DNA of 64,000 bases, taken from the NCBI RefSeq assembly GCF_018403325.1, contig NZ_BOSL01000003.1, forward strand, positions 186,001 through 250,000, written 5' to 3'. Made by a program: the position numbers and the translations under genes. Of the stretch, positions 42,936 to 51,417 are shown in pieces (position 1 is the first letter of the stretch; the number at the start of each line of letters is the position of its first letter). The notes under the pieces were generated by a model. The model was given only the letters and a program-made list of their open reading frames with translations, did no database searches and was not told the origin of the DNA. This stretch comes from Paenibacillus vini (GTDB taxonomy: Bacteria; Bacillota; Bacilli; Paenibacillales; Paenibacillaceae).

Positions 42936-44066
42936 TTGAACTCAAAATTAAAAGTAAACAGTATGCAAGATAACACCCTGGATATGAATATGCTCGGTTG
43001 GGGCCTTAGATGGGAGACGGCTTTTGCAGAGCTGAAGCTGGAAGATGCCGAACCTGGACGGATCGTAGCCGGTCACGGGCATAAATACCGCGTAATTACG
43101 AAGCGGGGGGAAGGATGGGCCGAACTTTCCGGGAAGCTTCAACATGAGCTTCCCGATAGAAGCGACTATCCGGCTGTAGGGGATTGGGTAGCACTGCGGT
43201 ATTTTTCCGACGGGGAAAAGGACGGCATGATCCATGGTATTCTGCCGAGATCCAGCCGGATATCCCGTAGGGCTGCAGGCTCGGTGCCGGTAGAGCAGAT
43301 GATCGCCGCAAATGTTGACGTATTGCTGCTCGTGGCTGCACTGAATTTGGATTTTAATCTTCGCCGTTTGGAGCGATATCTGGTTATGGCTTGGAATAGC
43401 GGAGCGAGTCCTGTCATTTTGTTGAGCAAGGCGGATCTTTGTGAGGATCCTGCACATTTTGTAAGGGAGACGGAAAATATCGCTCCGGGAGTTCCGGTCA
43501 TCGCGGTCAGTGCCGCCCAAGATCAGGGAAGAGAAGAGCTGGAGGCCCTGCTGCAGCCCGGCATGACCATTGCTCTAACCGGCTCTTCGGGCGCGGGCAA
43601 ATCGACGATCCTGAACTGGCTCGCCAATGAGGAGGTCCAGCTTACCCAGGACATCCGGGAAAGCGACAGCCGTGGCCGCCATACGACGACTCACAGAGAA
43701 ATGTTCGTGCTCCCGCAAGGAGCGGTGATGATCGATACGCCGGGAATGCGGGAACTGCAGCTATGGAACGATGCCGGAGGCGGCTGGTCCGAGGCCTTTA
43801 ACGATATTGAAGAACTTGCTGCGCAATGCCGGTTCGGAGATTGCCTGCATGAGCGGGAAGCCGGATGCTCGGTGCAAGAGGCCGTAAACAGCGGCGAGCT
43901 GGACCGTAAAAGGCTTGATAATTACCGTAAAACCCGGAGGGAATTGAAATTCCAAGCCTCGAAGGAGCGGCAACGCCAGAGAAATGATCGGAGAACAACC
44001 GGTAAAAAAGAGGCCCCCCGGGGGAAAGGGGAGCAGCGTAGACGTTTCGAGCAACAAATGGAATAA
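42936..44066 (+). CDS. RsgA-like circularly permuted ribosome-associated GTPase
   Basis: A 376-residue protein of the RsgA/YjeQ family. An N-terminal OB-fold (about 25-105) precedes the permuted GTPase domain in G4-G1-G3 order: LLSKADL (about 162), GSSGAGKST (about 216), DTPGM (about 266). A zinc-knuckle CRFGDCLHEREAGC follows at about 297. RsgA acts in 30S subunit maturation; Firmicutes often have a second, longer paralogue such as this one. TTG at 42936 is used because GGAGGA lies 7 bases upstream. The basic C-terminal tail may bind RNA. It is preceded by a leader peptide and two terminators, so expression is probably attenuation-controlled. Confidence 0.88.
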   Translation: MNSKLKVNSMQDNTLDMNMLGWGLRWETAFAELKLEDAEPGRIVAGHGHKYRVITKRGEGWAELSGKLQHELPDRSDYPAVGDWVALRYFSDGEKDGMIHGILPRSSRISRRAAGSVPVEQMIAANVDVLLLVAALNLDFNLRRLERYLVMAWNSGASPVILLSKADLCEDPAHFVRETENIAPGVPVIAVSAAQDQGREELEALLQPGMTIALTGSSGAGKSTILNWLANEEVQLTQDIRESDSRGRHTTTHREMFVLPQGAVMIDTPGMRELQLWNDAGGGWSEAFNDIEELAAQCRFGDCLHEREAGCSVQEAVNSGELDRKRLDNYRKTRRELKFQASKERQRQRNDRRTTGKKEAPRGKGEQRRRFEQQME

Positions 44067-44250
44067 TTAGGAATTAAAGGACGGCTTAGGTAGCAAGTCA
44101 GCGAACCGGAAGAAACATGTCGAACACTAAGAATCCTTGTCAGACGCGGCGTTTAGCCGTTTAAACCTCGAGAATCGGGTTAAATTAGGAGTAAGAACAA
44201 GGCAGGAAAAATGTTCCTGCTGAGAGATTACCTGATGGAGGATGAGGAAT

Positions 44251-44391
44251 ATGGCCATAGACCGGTTTATTATTAAGAAAATACAAACCTGCACCTATGA
44301 ACCGATGCGTGTGAATCTGCTGCGTTTGTTGCTGATCCGGATCGAGAAGGCGATGCATGAAGAAGAGGCCCACAAGACGACAGCTTATTAA
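44251..44391 (+). CDS. Small protein, 46 residues
   Basis: An ATG frame behind GGAGGATGAGG encodes 46 residues (MAIDRFIIKKIQTCTYEPMR ..., ending AHKTTAY), basic and amphipathic without a signal peptide. Its last codons form the left arm of a terminator. No family is recognised. The good ribosome site and coding end at a terminator support a real gene. The 184 bases upstream, after the GTPase, hold nothing else recognisable. Confidence 0.5.
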   Translation: MAIDRFIIKKIQTCTYEPMRVNLLRLLLIRIEKAMHEEEAHKTTAY

Positions 44392-44414
44392 CCGTCGCCC
44401 GGGCCTCTTTATTT
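44363..44414. terminator. Terminator overlapping small ORF end
   Basis: AAGAGGCCC/GGGCCTCTT with an inner GACG/CGTC helix, followed by TATTTT; lies between convergent small genes. Confidence 0.72.
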
Positions 44415-44464
44415 TCATAAATCATAAATATGTCTGTAACATGCAAAGTGTTACGTGCTTTGGC

Positions 44465-44704
44465 TTAATAAAGCGAAAGAGCCAAGGAATCAAACTCGCT
44501 CTTGCTGTGAAGGATCGCCTCGGAGCCTTCAATTTCGATACTGATCAATGAATTCAGGCATTTCTTCAAAGCTTGTTTTCCGGTGCGAATCTTATTTTCC
44601 AGTGCACTAGTCAGTAGTTTCAATGTACGTTGTACGGGTTGTTTGGTATCGGTGTTAAAATATACGGGAACTTGGTTGTCTTGGAAAGTTATTAAAATTT
44701 TCAT
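44465..44704 (-). CDS. Unknown 79-residue protein
   Basis: A 79-residue soluble protein (MKILITFQDNQVPVYFNTDT ...) on the minus strand. The ATG at 44704 has GAGGTGA 9 bases upstream. The sequence looks like a small alpha/beta protein with one cysteine; no family is recognised. Convergent with the 46-residue ORF. Confidence 0.65.
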   Translation of the reverse strand: MKILITFQDNQVPVYFNTDTKQPVQRTLKLLTSALENKIRTGKQALKKCLNSLISIEIEGSEAILHSKSEFDSLALSLY

Positions 44705-45064
44705 AGCTAATCACCTCTATACAGTGGTCTCATAATACACATTGTAAAGCAGAAATCTTAAAAATAGATTAAGATTACATTATAATTCAATTAAGGTTTT
44801 GTGACGGGCAGCCAAAAATGATAGAATTCTATGGTTGCCTTTTCATTTTATTACGGATAAATACGAAAATAAGTTTCATACTGCGTAAAAAAATGTGATT
44901 CAGCTCCTAGATTAATGGGTACTTTGTAATAGATTACCATAAATTTCCGATCAACAGCATTTTAAACAGTGGTATGATTACAACATCCCGAAAAATAACA
45001 GTATATCAATTTATGTTCATAAAGAGAGAGCAATCGACGAATTGAAGCAAAGGAGGTTAATAGA
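44705..45064. other. AT-rich intergenic region with promoter-hairpin pair
   Basis: TATAAT at 44781-44786 is followed about 22 bases later by GGCAGCC/GGTTGCC (enclosing the palindrome ATAGAATTCTAT, about 44807-44845) and TTTTC. This could be a very short transcript or a remnant. Further right, TG-G-TATGAT (44970-44978) is an extended -10 for the gene at 45065. Nothing else is recognised. Confidence 0.3.
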
Positions 45065-45892
45065 ATGATAGTAGCTAATACGTCGCAAGAATCAGCTTTA
45101 ACGCTAGATTCAAAAGAATTATTTTATTTGGCGGATTTGCTGGGCGCGGATTGCCTGGACTGTGTGGAGAATCCCTTTCGGGGATATTTGCAGAATGAAG
45201 CAGCGGAGAACCGGGATGATGTCCGCGAATCTCTGATTGCAAAAGGCGTCATAAATAGAGCTGTGGGAGATATCGCAATTCCACAGGAGATGTTCTCCAG
45301 ACTGGCCGCGTTGTTGTTCTCGGATAAAGCCTGCTGGATGAAATACAAAACCGGAACGCAAATAAACGAAGAATTTTTACATATTACAAACGAGCGGGTC
45401 GTCACGCTGGAGAGGATGCCTGAGGATCCGACCCTCCACCGGATGGATGAGATTGGCGAGGTAAACAAAGCATGCGGGGTGCTGGCCGGCAAGCTGAAAT
45501 GGAATATGCATACCCCGGGAGAATTACCGGCTCTACTGCTGTCCAGGCGTCAATTTGAAGAAATCGTGAAGCATTTGGATGAATTGGAGATGGATGATAT
45601 TTTAGCGGAGTTGTCCAAAGTATCGGATGACCAAGAGGGAATCATTGCACTCGCCAAGTGCATGAAAACCAGCGTGTCTCACGGAGACCTAAGGTTCTAT
45701 GCCCGTCATGGAGAGAACTGGGAGAGACAGAGCGCTAAATTTATCAATAATCATCATATGAACTGGCTGATCCGTACCAGTTCCAGAGAGGATGAGGATT
45801 GGCTAATCGCCACTCCGACACCGAGCGAGAAATTTCAAGAAATGCTCCAGCATTGGTTTCAGCAGCCAAGCGGACAAGGTCTTACGGAATAG
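45065..45892 (+). CDS. Conserved protein of unknown function
   Basis: A 275-residue soluble, acidic protein (MIVANTSQESALTLDSKELF ...). It begins with a helix and a short cysteine-containing loop (LGADCLDCVENPF), and its centre (KYKTGTQINEEFLHITNERV) is beta-rich. The general plan recalls Firmicute proteins loosely related to EspG-type chaperones of type VII secretion, but the similarity is too weak to assign. The ATG at 45065 follows AAAGGAGGTT. Single gene with its own terminator. Confidence 0.75.
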   Translation: MIVANTSQESALTLDSKELFYLADLLGADCLDCVENPFRGYLQNEAAENRDDVRESLIAKGVINRAVGDIAIPQEMFSRLAALLFSDKACWMKYKTGTQINEEFLHITNERVVTLERMPEDPTLHRMDEIGEVNKACGVLAGKLKWNMHTPGELPALLLSRRQFEEIVKHLDELEMDDILAELSKVSDDQEGIIALAKCMKTSVSHGDLRFYARHGENWERQSAKFINNHHMNWLIRTSSREDEDWLIATPTPSEKFQEMLQHWFQQPSGQGLTE

Positions 45893-45942
45893 AGAATTAT
45901 TAATTACGTCTCCGGTGTAACCGGGTAATGGCATAATACAAG

Positions 45943-45972
45943 GAACAGCTCCGGGTCAGGGGCTGTTTTTTT
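45943..45972 (+). terminator. Terminator before GntR cassette
   Basis: AACAGC/GCTGTT stem with a 12-base loop followed by TTTTTTT. Confidence 0.72.
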
Positions 45973-45998
45973 GCATTTATTTTTTTATTGTAATTATA

Positions 45999-46037
45999 TT
46001 GACTGAATCGTGTATAGTGTATATATTGTATATATAC
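45999..46037 (+). promoter_or_regulatory. GntR-cassette promoter with palindromic operator
   Basis: TTGACT (45999-46004), a 17-base spacer and TATATT (46022-46027). GTATATAT-TGT-ATATATAC (46019-46037) is a perfect 8-bp inverted repeat over the -10, suited to autorepression by the adjacent GntR protein. Confidence 0.6.
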
Positions 46038-46074
46038 ATTAACGACAAAGTGAACAGTGATAAGGAAGGTGACC

Positions 46075-46461
46075 ATGAACATTTTACTGTCTCCTTCTTC
46101 GGGCGAGCCGATTTATTTGCAGATTGTCAGACAGATGCGAGGGAGCATCTTGCAGGGAGAACTACTCCCTGGAACCCCGCTGCCGTCCATCCGCCAATTG
46201 GCGAAGGATTTGCAAATCAGCGTCATTACGACAAAACGCGCATATAACGAGCTTGAACAAGAGGGACTTATCGATTCCGTGGTCGGGAAGGGTTCCTTCG
46301 TGGCCGGAGGAAACCAGGAGTTTATCCGCGAACAGCGGATACGCATGCTGGAGGACAAAATCAAAGAATTGCTGGAGGAAAGCCGCAGCATTCCCGTCAG
46401 CGTGGATGAATTAATCGATTGGATCAGATTGCTGGAGAATGAGGGAGGTCCTGATAAATGA
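46075..46461 (+). CDS. GntR-family regulator, YtrA subfamily
   Basis: A 128-residue regulator with an N-terminal winged helix-turn-helix (EPIYLQIVRQMRGSILQGEL, then LPSIRQLAKDLQISVITTKR) and only a short C-terminal helical tail. This is the YtrA subfamily, usually linked to ABC transporters. The ATG at 46075 follows GGAAGGTGA. Its stop overlaps the ATP-binding gene start (ATGA), so the three genes form one operon. Repression of its own operon through the palindrome at 46019-46037 is inferred. Confidence 0.9.
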   Translation: MNILLSPSSGEPIYLQIVRQMRGSILQGELLPGTPLPSIRQLAKDLQISVITTKRAYNELEQEGLIDSVVGKGSFVAGGNQEFIREQRIRMLEDKIKELLEESRSIPVSVDELIDWIRLLENEGGPDK

Positions 46462-47324
46462 ATGCAGTTGAAGTGAAGGGGTTATCCAAAAGCTATGGCG
46501 GCTATGCGATGAACGATATTTCTTTTCCGGTGCCGCGCGGTTATATTACGGGACTTATCGGGCCAAACGGGGCCGGTAAGAGCACGATTATCAAGGCAAT
46601 TATGGGGATGATCGTACCTGACGGGGGAGTCATCACCGTGTTGGGTCAAAATGCCGGGGCGACGGAAGGAAATTACAAACAAGAAATCGGGTATATTTCG
46701 GACGAAAATATTTTTTACGAGTATTTGTCCATGGAACAGATGAAGCGGATTATCGCTCCTTTTTATGCCCGGTGGGATGAAGATCTTTACCTTAAATATA
46801 TGGATTTGTTTGAATTGCCGTCCCGGAAAAAAATCAAGGATTGCTCCAAAGGCATGAAGACCAAATATGCGATCGCACTGGCTCTGTCGCATCATCCCTC
46901 GCTCCTGATCATGGACGAGCCGACGGCCGGTCTGGATCCTGTCTTTCGGCGGGAACTGCTCGACCTTCTGGCGGACTATATTTTGGAGGAGGAAAATACG
47001 ATTCTTTTCTCATCGCACTTGACGACGGATTTAGACCGGGTAGCCGATTATGTGACGTTTATTGACCGCGGCCGGCTTGTATTTTCGGATAACAAGGATG
47101 AAATCTTGGAGAGATACTCGATCGTCAAGGGCGCGAAGGAATTGCTGGACGGTGACATCCGTAAAGAAATGATCGGGATCCGCGAGACGGAGGTTGGATT
47201 CGAAGGGCTGTCCGGAAACCGGGATAAAGCGGTAAAGCTATTCGGGGACAAAGTGCTTTATCAACGGCCTACCCTGGAGGATATTATGTATTTTACGTCT
47301 AAAGGGGGTAAACAGCATGCCTAA
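46458..47324 (+). CDS. ABC transporter ATP-binding protein
   Basis: A 288-residue ATPase: Walker A GPNGAGKST (about 36-44) and Walker B LLIMDEPTAGLDP. The signature is CSKGMKTK instead of LSGGQ, a variant typical of bacitracin/lantibiotic or YtrB-like ABC-2 ATPases. It is encoded between a YtrA-type regulator (4-base overlap) and an ABC-2 permease (8-base overlap). The complex probably exports or removes a cell-envelope-active compound; the substrate is unknown. Confidence 0.9.
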   Translation: MNAVEVKGLSKSYGGYAMNDISFPVPRGYITGLIGPNGAGKSTIIKAIMGMIVPDGGVITVLGQNAGATEGNYKQEIGYISDENIFYEYLSMEQMKRIIAPFYARWDEDLYLKYMDLFELPSRKKIKDCSKGMKTKYAIALALSHHPSLLIMDEPTAGLDPVFRRELLDLLADYILEEENTILFSSHLTTDLDRVADYVTFIDRGRLVFSDNKDEILERYSIVKGAKELLDGDIRKEMIGIRETEVGFEGLSGNRDKAVKLFGDKVLYQRPTLEDIMYFTSKGGKQHA

Positions 47325-47955
47325 AATCATCTGCTTGGTTCGCAAGGATCTCATTCTTGTTCAGCGTTATTTATGGCTGATTGTAATCTATGCATTCATT
47401 TTTTCGGGATTTATCCAAAGTAATGATTCTGCGCTCCTATATGGATTGCTCCCGGGCCTGCTGCTCATTTTAGCGATCGGGACGGATATGAGACTGCCGA
47501 ACCAGCAATTTCTGGTCAGCCTTCCGGTGAAACGAAATTATCTCATTTTTTCGAAATATGCGTCCTCCTTTATTTTTCTGATTTTGGGGATCGCTGTTTG
47601 CTTATTGATGAACATGGTCACGGATTTAGTGGATTACGGAACATTAAAAATAAACGCTTCGCTCGTAATTGGAACATTCATTTCCATGACGCTGTTTACG
47701 TCCATCTACTTGCCGCTCTATTATTGGCTCGGATTGAAGGGAGCCCAGTTTCTGAATATGGCGATGATGATCATCATTATGGTCAGCAACGGAGCGGTAT
47801 CGTCATTGCTGGGCAGCGAGGACATTTCCCGACCGCTGGAATGGGTATCCGCCCATTCATTGGCAGCGAGCGTCCTTATTGCGAGCGCTACGGCGCTGGT
47901 GGTGTTTATATCGTATCAAATATCGCTTGCAATTTTCAGGAAAAAGGATTTGTAA
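47317..47955 (+). CDS. ABC-2 type permease
   Basis: A 212-residue membrane protein with six hydrophobic segments, of the ABC2_membrane_5 type (PF13346-like): LVRKDLILVQRYLWLIVIYA, FLVSLPVKRNYLIFSKY and the long C-terminal hydrophobic hairpin. It is the membrane partner of the preceding ATPase, whose gene it overlaps by 8 bases. No clear terminator follows in the 98-base gap to the SDR gene. Confidence 0.87.
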   Translation: MPKIICLVRKDLILVQRYLWLIVIYAFIFSGFIQSNDSALLYGLLPGLLLILAIGTDMRLPNQQFLVSLPVKRNYLIFSKYASSFIFLILGIAVCLLMNMVTDLVDYGTLKINASLVIGTFISMTLFTSIYLPLYYWLGLKGAQFLNMAMMIIIMVSNGAVSSLLGSEDISRPLEWVSAHSLAASVLIASATALVVFISYQISLAIFRKKDL

Positions 47956-48053
47956 GCTTGGCGGGTGATTAAACCGCACCTCTTTTTGGGTAATCTTGAG
48001 ACAGGAACTTTACTAAGTCCTTAACCCATTTAATAATAGGAGCGTGTGGCATC

Positions 48054-48860
48054 ATGGCTGAAAATCAAAGCAATCGTCAGCGTTTTCAGGGAAAGACAGC
48101 GATCGTGACCGGAGCGGGGTCCGGAATTGGCAAAGCGACGGCGATCAAGCTGGCAAACGAAGGGGCCAAGGTCGCGCTCTTTGATCTGATGAATGATCGC
48201 ACCCGCACAACGGAACACCAGATCAACAATATTTACCGCGGCGTTTCGCGCGCTTTCGATGTAGACGTGTCCGATCCGGTGCGGATGGAGGAAGCGGTAG
48301 AAGAGGTCGTAAAGACGTTTGGCGGCATCGACATCGTTTTTGCAAATGCGGGTATTAACGGCGCTTTGGCACCGGTGGACGAAATGAGTTTCGAAGATTG
48401 GGAAAAAACGCTGCGCATTAACTTGAACGGCACGTTTCTGACCGTGAAATATACCGTACCCCACTTGAAAAAACAAGGGGGAGGCAGCATCATTATCACC
48501 AGCTCGATCAACGGGAACGACCGGTTTGCCGGGTTCGGGATGTCGGCGTACAGTACGACCAAGGCAGGGCAAGTTGCTTTTACGAAAATGACGGCCCTGG
48601 AGTTGGCCAAATACAAAATCCGGGTCAATGCGATCTGTCCCGGAGCTATCGCCACAAATATTGATTCAACCTCCGAAATCAGCGAGGAGCTGGAAGAGAT
48701 CATTATTCCGGTAGAGTATCCCGAGGGGGCGCAACCGCTGGCCGACGGACCTGGCCAGCCGGAAAATGTAGCCGACCTGGTCGCATTCCTGGCTTCCGAC
48801 GAGTCTGTTCATGTAACCGGTGCAAGAATCGTAATCGACGGTGCGGAATCTCTGCTGTAA
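48054..48860 (+). CDS. SDR-family oxidoreductase
   Basis: A 268-residue classical short-chain dehydrogenase: cofactor motif TGAGSGIGKA, structural NAG in VFANAGING, catalytic Ser in IITSSING, YSTTK active-site pair and a C-terminal TGARIVIDGAE. The absence of a basic residue right after the glycine motif, with FDLM at the end of strand 2, favours NAD(H). The ATG at 48054 follows AGGAGCGTG. Related to glucose/ribitol-dehydrogenase-like SDRs; substrate unknown. Confidence 0.9.
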   Translation: MAENQSNRQRFQGKTAIVTGAGSGIGKATAIKLANEGAKVALFDLMNDRTRTTEHQINNIYRGVSRAFDVDVSDPVRMEEAVEEVVKTFGGIDIVFANAGINGALAPVDEMSFEDWEKTLRINLNGTFLTVKYTVPHLKKQGGGSIIITSSINGNDRFAGFGMSAYSTTKAGQVAFTKMTALELAKYKIRVNAICPGAIATNIDSTSEISEELEEIIIPVEYPEGAQPLADGPGQPENVADLVAFLASDESVHVTGARIVIDGAESLL

Positions 48861-48883
48861 CCGTGTAAAAGGAAGAAATTAAT

Positions 48884-48923
48884 AAAACCTTCAAGCCCCA
48901 GTAAATGGGGGTTTGAAGGTTTT
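48884..48923. terminator. Bidirectional terminator between SDR and gluQ
   Basis: Long stem AAAACCTTCAAGCCCCA/TGGGGGTTTGAAGGTTTT between convergent genes. Confidence 0.9.
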
Positions 48924-48928
48924 ACTGT

Positions 48929-49894
48929 TTAATGGCAGGTTAAGAGCTGCTGTAAATGAGCCGGCTTCAGAATAAACGGTTCCCGGGAAACGTGATCCAA
49001 ACTGAAGCCGGAGATCAGTTCAGTGGCGGCAATCGGCTCGAACCGGTCGATCAATCCGCTGATATAGGCCAGCCAGCCGATGACGGCCTCAGGGCGTGTA
49101 CCGGCAGCCCGCAAGCTGGCGAGTCCGAGATCGCCGTGGCGCTTGGCCAGCCGGCGACCGTCTTCGCCCAGCAGCAGCGGAGCATGCGCAAACGCCGGCG
49201 GTGTATAGCCCAGTGCGGCGTAAAGCTCAAGCTGGCGAGGCGTCGAGTCCAGCAGATCGCCGCCTCGCAGCACATCGGTGATGCCCATCAGAGCATCATC
49301 GACCGTTACGGCGAGCTGATAGGAATACATCCCGTCCGCCCGCCGTACCACAAAGTCACCGCCGCTGCCCGGCGGAAAGCTCTGCGGTCCGAATATACCG
49401 TCCAGGAAGCGGACCGGTTCGTTTCCGATAGCGAACCGGAGCGACGGCGTCTTGCGGGCCTCCCGTTCCTGGCGCTCTTCGAGGCTTAAGCTGCGGCAGG
49501 TTCCGGGATACGGCGCACCTTCGGACGATAGTCCGTGCGGCGCTCCGGCAACGGCCAGCAGCTCGGCCCGGCTGCAATAACAAGGATACAGCCTTCCGGC
49601 TTCCTGAAGTTTCCGAAGGGCTTCTTCATAATAAGACCCGCGCTGACTTTGCCAATAAGGGCCGCCGGCGGGATCGGTACCCGGGCCTTCATCCCAATCC
49701 AGCCCGAGCCATCGAAGGTCTTCCAATATCCGTTCCGTTATTTCCGGTTTGGAGCGTTGTATATCGATATCTTCAATCCGCAGTATAAATACTCCGCCAG
49801 CCGCCCTCATCTGCAGCCAGGAGAGCAGGGCGATTTTTGCATTTCCGAGATGCATGTCGCCGGAGGGTGTTGGGGCAAATCGTCCCCGTTTCAT
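48929..49894 (-). CDS. gluQ: Glutamyl-Q tRNA(Asp) synthetase
   Basis: A 321-residue truncated glutamyl-tRNA-synthetase paralogue lacking the anticodon-binding domain. It carries a HIGH-like GDMHLGNAK, zinc cysteines in YPCYCSR and YPGTC, and a KMSKS-like RRLAKRHGD. GluQRS attaches glutamate to queuosine in tRNA(Asp). It starts 15 bases after the CNNM/CBS gene on the same strand, so the pair is an operon. Codons here are GC-rich. No queuosine genes are nearby. Confidence 0.93.
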   Translation of the reverse strand: MKRGRFAPTPSGDMHLGNAKIALLSWLQMRAAGGVFILRIEDIDIQRSKPEITERILEDLRWLGLDWDEGPGTDPAGGPYWQSQRGSYYEEALRKLQEAGRLYPCYCSRAELLAVAGAPHGLSSEGAPYPGTCRSLSLEERQEREARKTPSLRFAIGNEPVRFLDGIFGPQSFPPGSGGDFVVRRADGMYSYQLAVTVDDALMGITDVLRGGDLLDSTPRQLELYAALGYTPPAFAHAPLLLGEDGRRLAKRHGDLGLASLRAAGTRPEAVIGWLAYISGLIDRFEPIAATELISGFSLDHVSREPFILKPAHLQQLLTCH

Positions 49895-49909
49895 TGTGCT
49901 TCACTTCCT

Positions 49910-51241
49910 TTAAAAACCGTCAGTCTCTTCAATTTGTGAGGGAGTATCCATTTTCTCGATCTCGATCTTCCGGATGCGGCTATCCTCCCGTTCCAGCACC
50001 GTAAAGCTGAACTCGCCATAATTGAGCCGGGTTCCTTCTTCAATATCGATGTCATGGCCGTACACCCAGCCTCCGATCGTATCGGTATCTTCGTCCTCCA
50101 GATCCGTGAGCAGGAGATCATTGATATGGGAAATCGAAACTTTGCCGTCTACGATGAGATGATTCTCCTTGAGAATCGTAATTTCCTGCTCCTCCTCGGT
50201 ATCGAATTCGTCGCGGATTTCACCGACGATTTCCTCCAGCACATCCTCGATCGTGATCATCCCGGAAGTGCCGCCGTATTCATCGATAAGGAGGGCGATA
50301 TGGGAGCGTTCTTTTTGCATGCGGGACAGCAGCTTGGTTAAAGGGATGTTTTCCGAAGCGGTCATTACCGGACGAACAAGCGAAGCTAACGGAGCATCAG
50401 GCTGGTCTTCATAAATCAAAAATAGCTGCTTGGTATTGATCACGCCGATGATGTCGTCCTTATTCTCGCGGATCACGGGGAACCGGGTATATTGCTCCGT
50501 TTTGATGATCTCCAGGTTTTCTTCCCGCGTTTTGTTGGCATATAGACAGACCATATCTGTCCGCGGAACCATGATATCCTTGGCGGACAGCTCGTCGAAC
50601 GCAAAGATTCGGCTCAAATAATTATATTCATTGCTGTTGATCTCTCCGTGCTCCAGACTTGCGCTGAGCAGCTCCTGAAGCTCCTCTTCCGAGTGCGCAT
50701 CCTCGCTCCCTGTTGTGGAACGTAGCCCCAGAATGGAGACGATACGGCCGGAAGAGCGATTGAGGAGCCAGACCAGAGGAGATATCAGCCCGGTGAACCA
50801 TAGCAGCGGCCGGGACGCGGCGAGAGCGAAGGATTCGCCTTTTTGAGCGGCCAGCATTCGGGGCACCGTTGCGCCTAGAACTACATGCAAATAAGTTATT
50901 ACCAGAAAGGCTATGGCAAAGGATAATACCGCTTCGAGCGTTTCCGGAAGCATGACCACCCTGAAGAGGGGGTTCAGCCAAACTTGGGCCAACGGCTGCG
51001 CCAACCATCCGAGAAGAAGCGAAGTTACCGTGATGCCGAGCTGGCAGGCAGAGAGCGCCTGTTGCGGCCTGCGCATCAGTTTTACCAGTGCAGCCCCGGA
51101 TCTGCGGCCCTCGCGAAGCAGTGCCTCCGCCCGGCCGGAACGCAATCCGCGGAGAGAAAACTCCGCGATGACGAAAAAAGCGGTCATCATGACCAGTAGA
51201 AGGATCAGCAAGAAGCTCCAAAGGGTTCCGTCCGGATTCAT
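49910..51241 (-). CDS. CNNM/CBS-domain membrane protein (hemolysin C family)
   Basis: A 443-residue protein: a CNNM/DUF21 domain with four hydrophobic segments (about 1-190), two CBS repeats (about 215-335: SAKDIMVPRTDMVCLY and ASENIPLTKLLSRMQ) and a C-terminal CorC_HlyC domain (about 345-435). Family members are linked to magnesium or cobalt export (B. subtilis MpfA/YhdP); the old name hemolysin is misleading. The ATG at 51241 follows GGGAGGG. First gene of an operon with gluQ. Confidence 0.92.
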   Translation of the reverse strand: MNPDGTLWSFLLILLLVMMTAFFVIAEFSLRGLRSGRAEALLREGRRSGAALVKLMRRPQQALSACQLGITVTSLLLGWLAQPLAQVWLNPLFRVVMLPETLEAVLSFAIAFLVITYLHVVLGATVPRMLAAQKGESFALAASRPLLWFTGLISPLVWLLNRSSGRIVSILGLRSTTGSEDAHSEEELQELLSASLEHGEINSNEYNYLSRIFAFDELSAKDIMVPRTDMVCLYANKTREENLEIIKTEQYTRFPVIRENKDDIIGVINTKQLFLIYEDQPDAPLASLVRPVMTASENIPLTKLLSRMQKERSHIALLIDEYGGTSGMITIEDVLEEIVGEIRDEFDTEEEQEITILKENHLIVDGKVSISHINDLLLTDLEDEDTDTIGGWVYGHDIDIEEGTRLNYGEFSFTVLEREDSRIRKIEIEKMDTPSQIEETDGF

Positions 51242-51417
51242 GATCGTTAAATTTCCCTCCCGTGACCGGCAAACCCTTTCTAATTATACAAGAGAGATTC
51301 CCGTGCATCAAAGAAAACACCGGGCTTTTCGAGTATGATAAAATGAGTTATCCGTGAAGGCTTGTTTATGCCGGATTGTTCGATTTTGAAATAGTGTAAC
51401 CCCGTAAGGAGATAAAG

